A stretch of 64,000 nt of DNA from Dichetophora obliterata (taxonomy: Eukaryota; Arthropoda; Insecta; Diptera; Sciomyzidae). The notes beneath the pieces were generated by a model. The model was not told the DNA's origin. It ran no database searches and saw nothing but the letters and a program-made list of their open reading frames with translations. This document shows, in pieces, positions 61,509 to 64,000 of the stretch. The stretch spans positions 558,001 through 622,000 of the forward strand of contig OY986440.1 of the NCBI GenBank assembly GCA_963920525.1, read 5' to 3'. The position numbers and the translations under genes were made by a program. Position 1 is the first letter of the stretch. Each line of letters begins with the position of its first letter.

Positions 61509-62481
61509 AATATAAGTAGATGATCACTATAAAGAAAATTTTGTATAATCCAAAATGTTCGTAATTACTTTAGACACACAACTGCATTCTTAGAGATATA
61601 TGGGGACGTTCAAACTATATAGAGAATTTTAACACAAAACTAAGTTTTATTAATAATCTGGTATGAAAAATAGATTTTTAGCCATTAATTTTTTCACATA
61701 AATTATTTTTGAGACTTGACTTTTTTGTAAAAAATATAAAAACAACATTTTGGAAAAAATAAATTTCGCGAAAAAAATCAAAGGGGGTACCCTTGTTGTT
61801 TTGATGACAAAAACAGTAAAATAATTTTTGCGCTTAGCTGGAAGAATTTTTGCAAATAAATGCTATGTCATATGAAAGGTAGCCAGATGTGCAATTTTTA
61901 ATTGATTTCGTTTTTACAACAACAACAATTTTTGAGTCATTTTTTGAGTAAAAAGTCAATATTTTGGACCTTTTTTGACATAATCATAAAACATATATAC
62001 ACTGACTTAACGGTACAGTTCAACCTATTTTTGTGAAGTGATTTTATTGAACTTTTGAACAAAAAAAATTTGAATGAAATATATTAATGGACAGCGGAGA
62101 TATTTGCATCGAAAGACCAAACTTTGATTTTCATGTCGTTTTTTTCTCATTCTTAGGCAACGATGTTTTATGAAAAAGTCGTTGTACTGAAAATTTCTCC
62201 AATTTTGAAGATATGTGAGTGTTTTTGATGTCAAAATAACAAAAAAATTTTAAAATTAAATACACAAAAATCTCCGATGGTAAAAAGTTTTATAATAACA
62301 AAATTACCGTTAGTTGCAAAATTTCAGAGGGGGCGTGGCAAAAACTAAGTATGTAACATTTTAAGTTGGGATAAACTTAATATGTGTACTTAGTTTGAGC
62401 AAAATCCGTTGAGCCGTTTAGATTTGTATAAAGGCCAAACAAACAAACAAACAAACAGAAAATGAGTTTTATTACTATAGA
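61509..62481 (-). mobile_element. Unit 45 (minus strand), haplotype I core (973 bp)
   Basis: Reverse-complement copy of a complete core, TC end at 62480-62481, with the undeleted GGGTACCC. It is preceded on its own strand by the CTAG end of unit 46 (62482-62485), so the head-to-tail arrangement is kept inside the inverted block. Confidence 0.87.
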
Positions 62482-63330
62482 CTAGCTGATATACCCGGTG
62501 TTACTCGAGAGTCATTTATATAAACATTTTAACATACACTTCTCGATTAAATGTTTTTTAAAATCAGGAATAATGAAAAACATGTTGAATTTTATTTGAA
62601 TTTTATTTTATTTAATTTTATTTATCCACCGTTTGCTAGGTAATTGAACGAACATTGATCCAAAAAAGTTTAGGAAAATTTTTGTTGTTGGTGGTTCCAT
62701 CTCTTGCGGTGAGCTAATTGACTAATTGACTAATTGAGCTAATTGAAATATAAGTAGATGATCACTATAAAGAAAATTTTGTATAATCCAAAATGTTCGT
62801 AATTACTTTAGACACACAACTGCATTCTTAGAGATATATGGGGACGTTCAAACTATATAGAGAATTTTAACACAAAACTAAGTTTTATTAATAATCTGGT
62901 ATGAAAAATAGATTTTTAGCCATTAATTTTTTCACATAAATTATTTTTGAGACTTGACTTTTTTGTAAAAAATATAAAAACAACATTTTGGAAAAAATAA
63001 ATTTCGCGAAAAAAATCAAATGTTGTTTTGATGACAAAAACAGTAAAATAATTTTTGCGCTTAGCTGGAAGAATTTTTGCAAATAAATGCTATGTCATAT
63101 GAAAGGTAGCCAGATGTGCAATTTTTAATTGATTTCGTTTTTACAACAACAACAATTTTTGAGTCATTTTTTGAGTAAAAAGTCAATATTTTGGACCTTT
63201 TTTGACATAATCATAAAACATATATACACTGACTTAACGGTACAGTTCAACCTATTTTTGTGAAGTGATTTTATTGAACTTTTGAACAAAAAAAATTTGA
63301 ATGAAATATATTAATGGACAGCGGAGATAT
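62482..63330 (-). mobile_element. Unit 46 (minus strand), type D, truncated at its 5' side
   Basis: Reading on the minus strand: the core of a D unit (11-base deletion) from 63330 down to 62747, B filler and tail 62746-62482, ending in CTAG. Its 5' part is missing, cut at 'AGCGGAGATAT'. Confidence 0.87.
63328..63330. other. Right boundary of the inverted block, 3-base microhomology
   Basis: 'GCGGAGATAT' (minus-strand unit) runs into 'TATACATATTAAGTGCG' (+ strand haplotype II unit). TAT belongs to both partners, with no filler. Confidence 0.8.
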
Positions 63331-64000
63331 ACATATTAAGTGCGTTCCAACTTAAAATGTTACATACTTAGTTTTTGCCACGCCCCCTTTAAAATTTCTC
63401 AACTAACAGTAATTTTGTTATTGTAAAACTTTTTAGTATCGGAGATTTTTTTGTATTTAATTTTAAAAAAATTCTGTTATTTTGACATCAAAAACATGCA
63501 CATATCTTCAAAATTGGAGAAATTTTCAGTATAACGACTTTTTCATAAAACATCGTTGCCTAAGAATGAGAAAAAAACGACATGAAAATCAAATTTTGGT
63601 CTTTCGATGCAAATATCTCCGCTGTCCATTAATATATTTCATTCAAATTTTTTTTGTTCAAAAGTTCAATAAAATCACTTCACAAAAATAGGTTGAACTG
63701 TACCGTTAAGTCAGTGTATATATGTTTTATGATTATGTCAAAAAAGGTCCAAAATATTGACTTTTTACTCAAAAAATGACTCAAAAATTGTTGTTGTTGT
63801 AAAAACGAAATCAATTAAAAATTGCACATCTGGCTACCTTTCATATGACATAGCATTTATTTGCAAAAATTCTTCCAGCTAAGCGCAAAAATTATTTTAC
63901 TGTTTTTGTCATCAAAACAACAAGGGTACCCCCTTTGATTTTTTTCGCGAAATTTATTTTTTCCAAAATGTTGTTTTTATATTTTTTACAAAAAAGTCAA
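63328..64000 (+). mobile_element. Unit 47, haplotype II, 5'-truncated, runs off the window
   Basis: Begins about 93 bases into a unit, with haplotype II bases and the 'TCAAATTTTGGTC' variant of units 41 and 43, and GGGTACCC intact. It continues beyond the window end, so its tail type is unknown. Confidence 0.85.

Larger units (their letters stand above)
60577..62412. repeat. Long inverted repeat, about 0.9-kb arms, 29-base spacer
   Basis: 60577-61479 is matched in reverse complement by about 61509-62411, separated by an AT-only 29-base spacer. The arms differ at the C-type markers of unit 44 (for example CGTTACC against CGTTGCC, and TTACTTGC against TTATTTGC), so they are very similar but not copies of one another. 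Confidence 0.9.
1..64000. repeat. Tandem array of Helitron-terminated satellite units filling the window
   Basis: Every stretch of the window is a copy, truncated copy or inverted copy of one repeat family; no unique sequence interrupts it. The 5' marker TCTATAGTAATAAAAC recurs from position 45 onward at spacings of 859, 1227, 1238, 1261, 1553, 1881 or 2119-2121 bases. Copies of the same type differ by only a few substitutions or poly-T length changes, which points to very recent amplification or ongoing homogenisation. All units are on the + strand except about 61509-63330. No transposase, helicase or Rep reading frame is present, so any movement would need proteins from elsewhere. The chromosomal setting (centromere, heterochromatin, B chromosome) cannot be read from the sequence. 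Confidence 0.97.

Noticed and set aside
1..64000. CRISPR array
   Set aside because: Repeats are 0.86-2.1 kb and contiguous, with no short repeats, unique spacers or cas genes.
1..64000. Terminal inverted repeat or LTR transposon
   Set aside because: Unit ends are TC and CTAG, not inverted or direct terminal repeats; no target-site duplications lie between units.
1..64000. tRNA, rRNA or snRNA genes inside the unit
   Set aside because: No cloverleaf, A/B box pair or rRNA-like GC-rich conserved stretch was recognised by eye; a covariance-model search would be needed to exclude small RNAs fully.

Overview
The 64 kb window is a single satellite-like tandem array. I find no credible protein-coding gene, RNA gene or unique flanking sequence. 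It is AT-rich and eukaryotic in character. The repeat monomer carries Helitron-type termini. The 5' end is TC (TCTATAGTAATAAAAC), followed by a (TTTG)n tract and a conserved-looking subterminal block around 'AAACGGCTCAACGG'. The 3' end is CTAG, preceded by a short imperfect palindrome (ACTCTCGAGT). Units are joined head to tail with no spacer (…CAGCTAG|TCTATAG…). This suggests a non-autonomous Helitron amplified into a satellite, most likely in an arthropod (insect-like termini), though the taxon cannot be proven from this window. Copies are almost identical, so the expansion is recent.

I resolve about 47 units. Most share a 973-bp core (TC…ACTTATATT) but differ in what follows it. Type A (2119-2121 bp) has the longest, apparently ancestral tail of about 1146 bp. 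Its tail starts with a C-rich tract of runs 2-4-6-6-2, a G-quadruplex-prone G-run cluster on the minus strand. B (1238 bp) and D (1227 bp, B with an 11-bp internal deletion) lack most of the tail. E (1553 bp) has an extra 315 bp of duplicated core end. F (1881 bp) and G (1261 bp) are other tail deletions. C (859 bp) lacks the normal 3' end and stops at …TTGACTA before the next TC. Two 5' haplotypes exist: I ('AAGTTTATCCCAAC') and II ('AAGTGCGTTCCAAC').

Layout: 1-12235, A and B units (A,B,B,B,A,A,A). 12236-27412, four copies of a 3324-bp higher-order repeat (B-II, C, D-II), the fourth separated by an F unit at 22208-24088. 27413-41964, three copies of a 4333-bp higher-order repeat (E, E, D) plus one more E. 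41965-54699, mixed A, C, D-II and G units, including a 3346-bp A + D-II repeat. 54700-60576, truncated, C-prime and G units. 60577-63330, an inverted-repeat rearrangement that flips about 1.85 kb. 63328-64000, the array resumes on the + strand.

The most interesting signal is a recurrent breakpoint. At least seven structurally different junctions all begin at the same place, the TATATT/TTTT immediately beside the G-rich tract. Their right-hand partners differ completely, and most carry 5-35 bp fillers copied from nearby sequence. The fixed edge lies on the 3' side of the G tract (read on the G-rich strand) and the loss runs to its 5' side. This is the geometry known for replication-blocking G-quadruplexes repaired by polymerase theta end joining. 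The array looks like a fossil record of repeated G4-provoked breakage, with the products then amplified as higher-order repeats.
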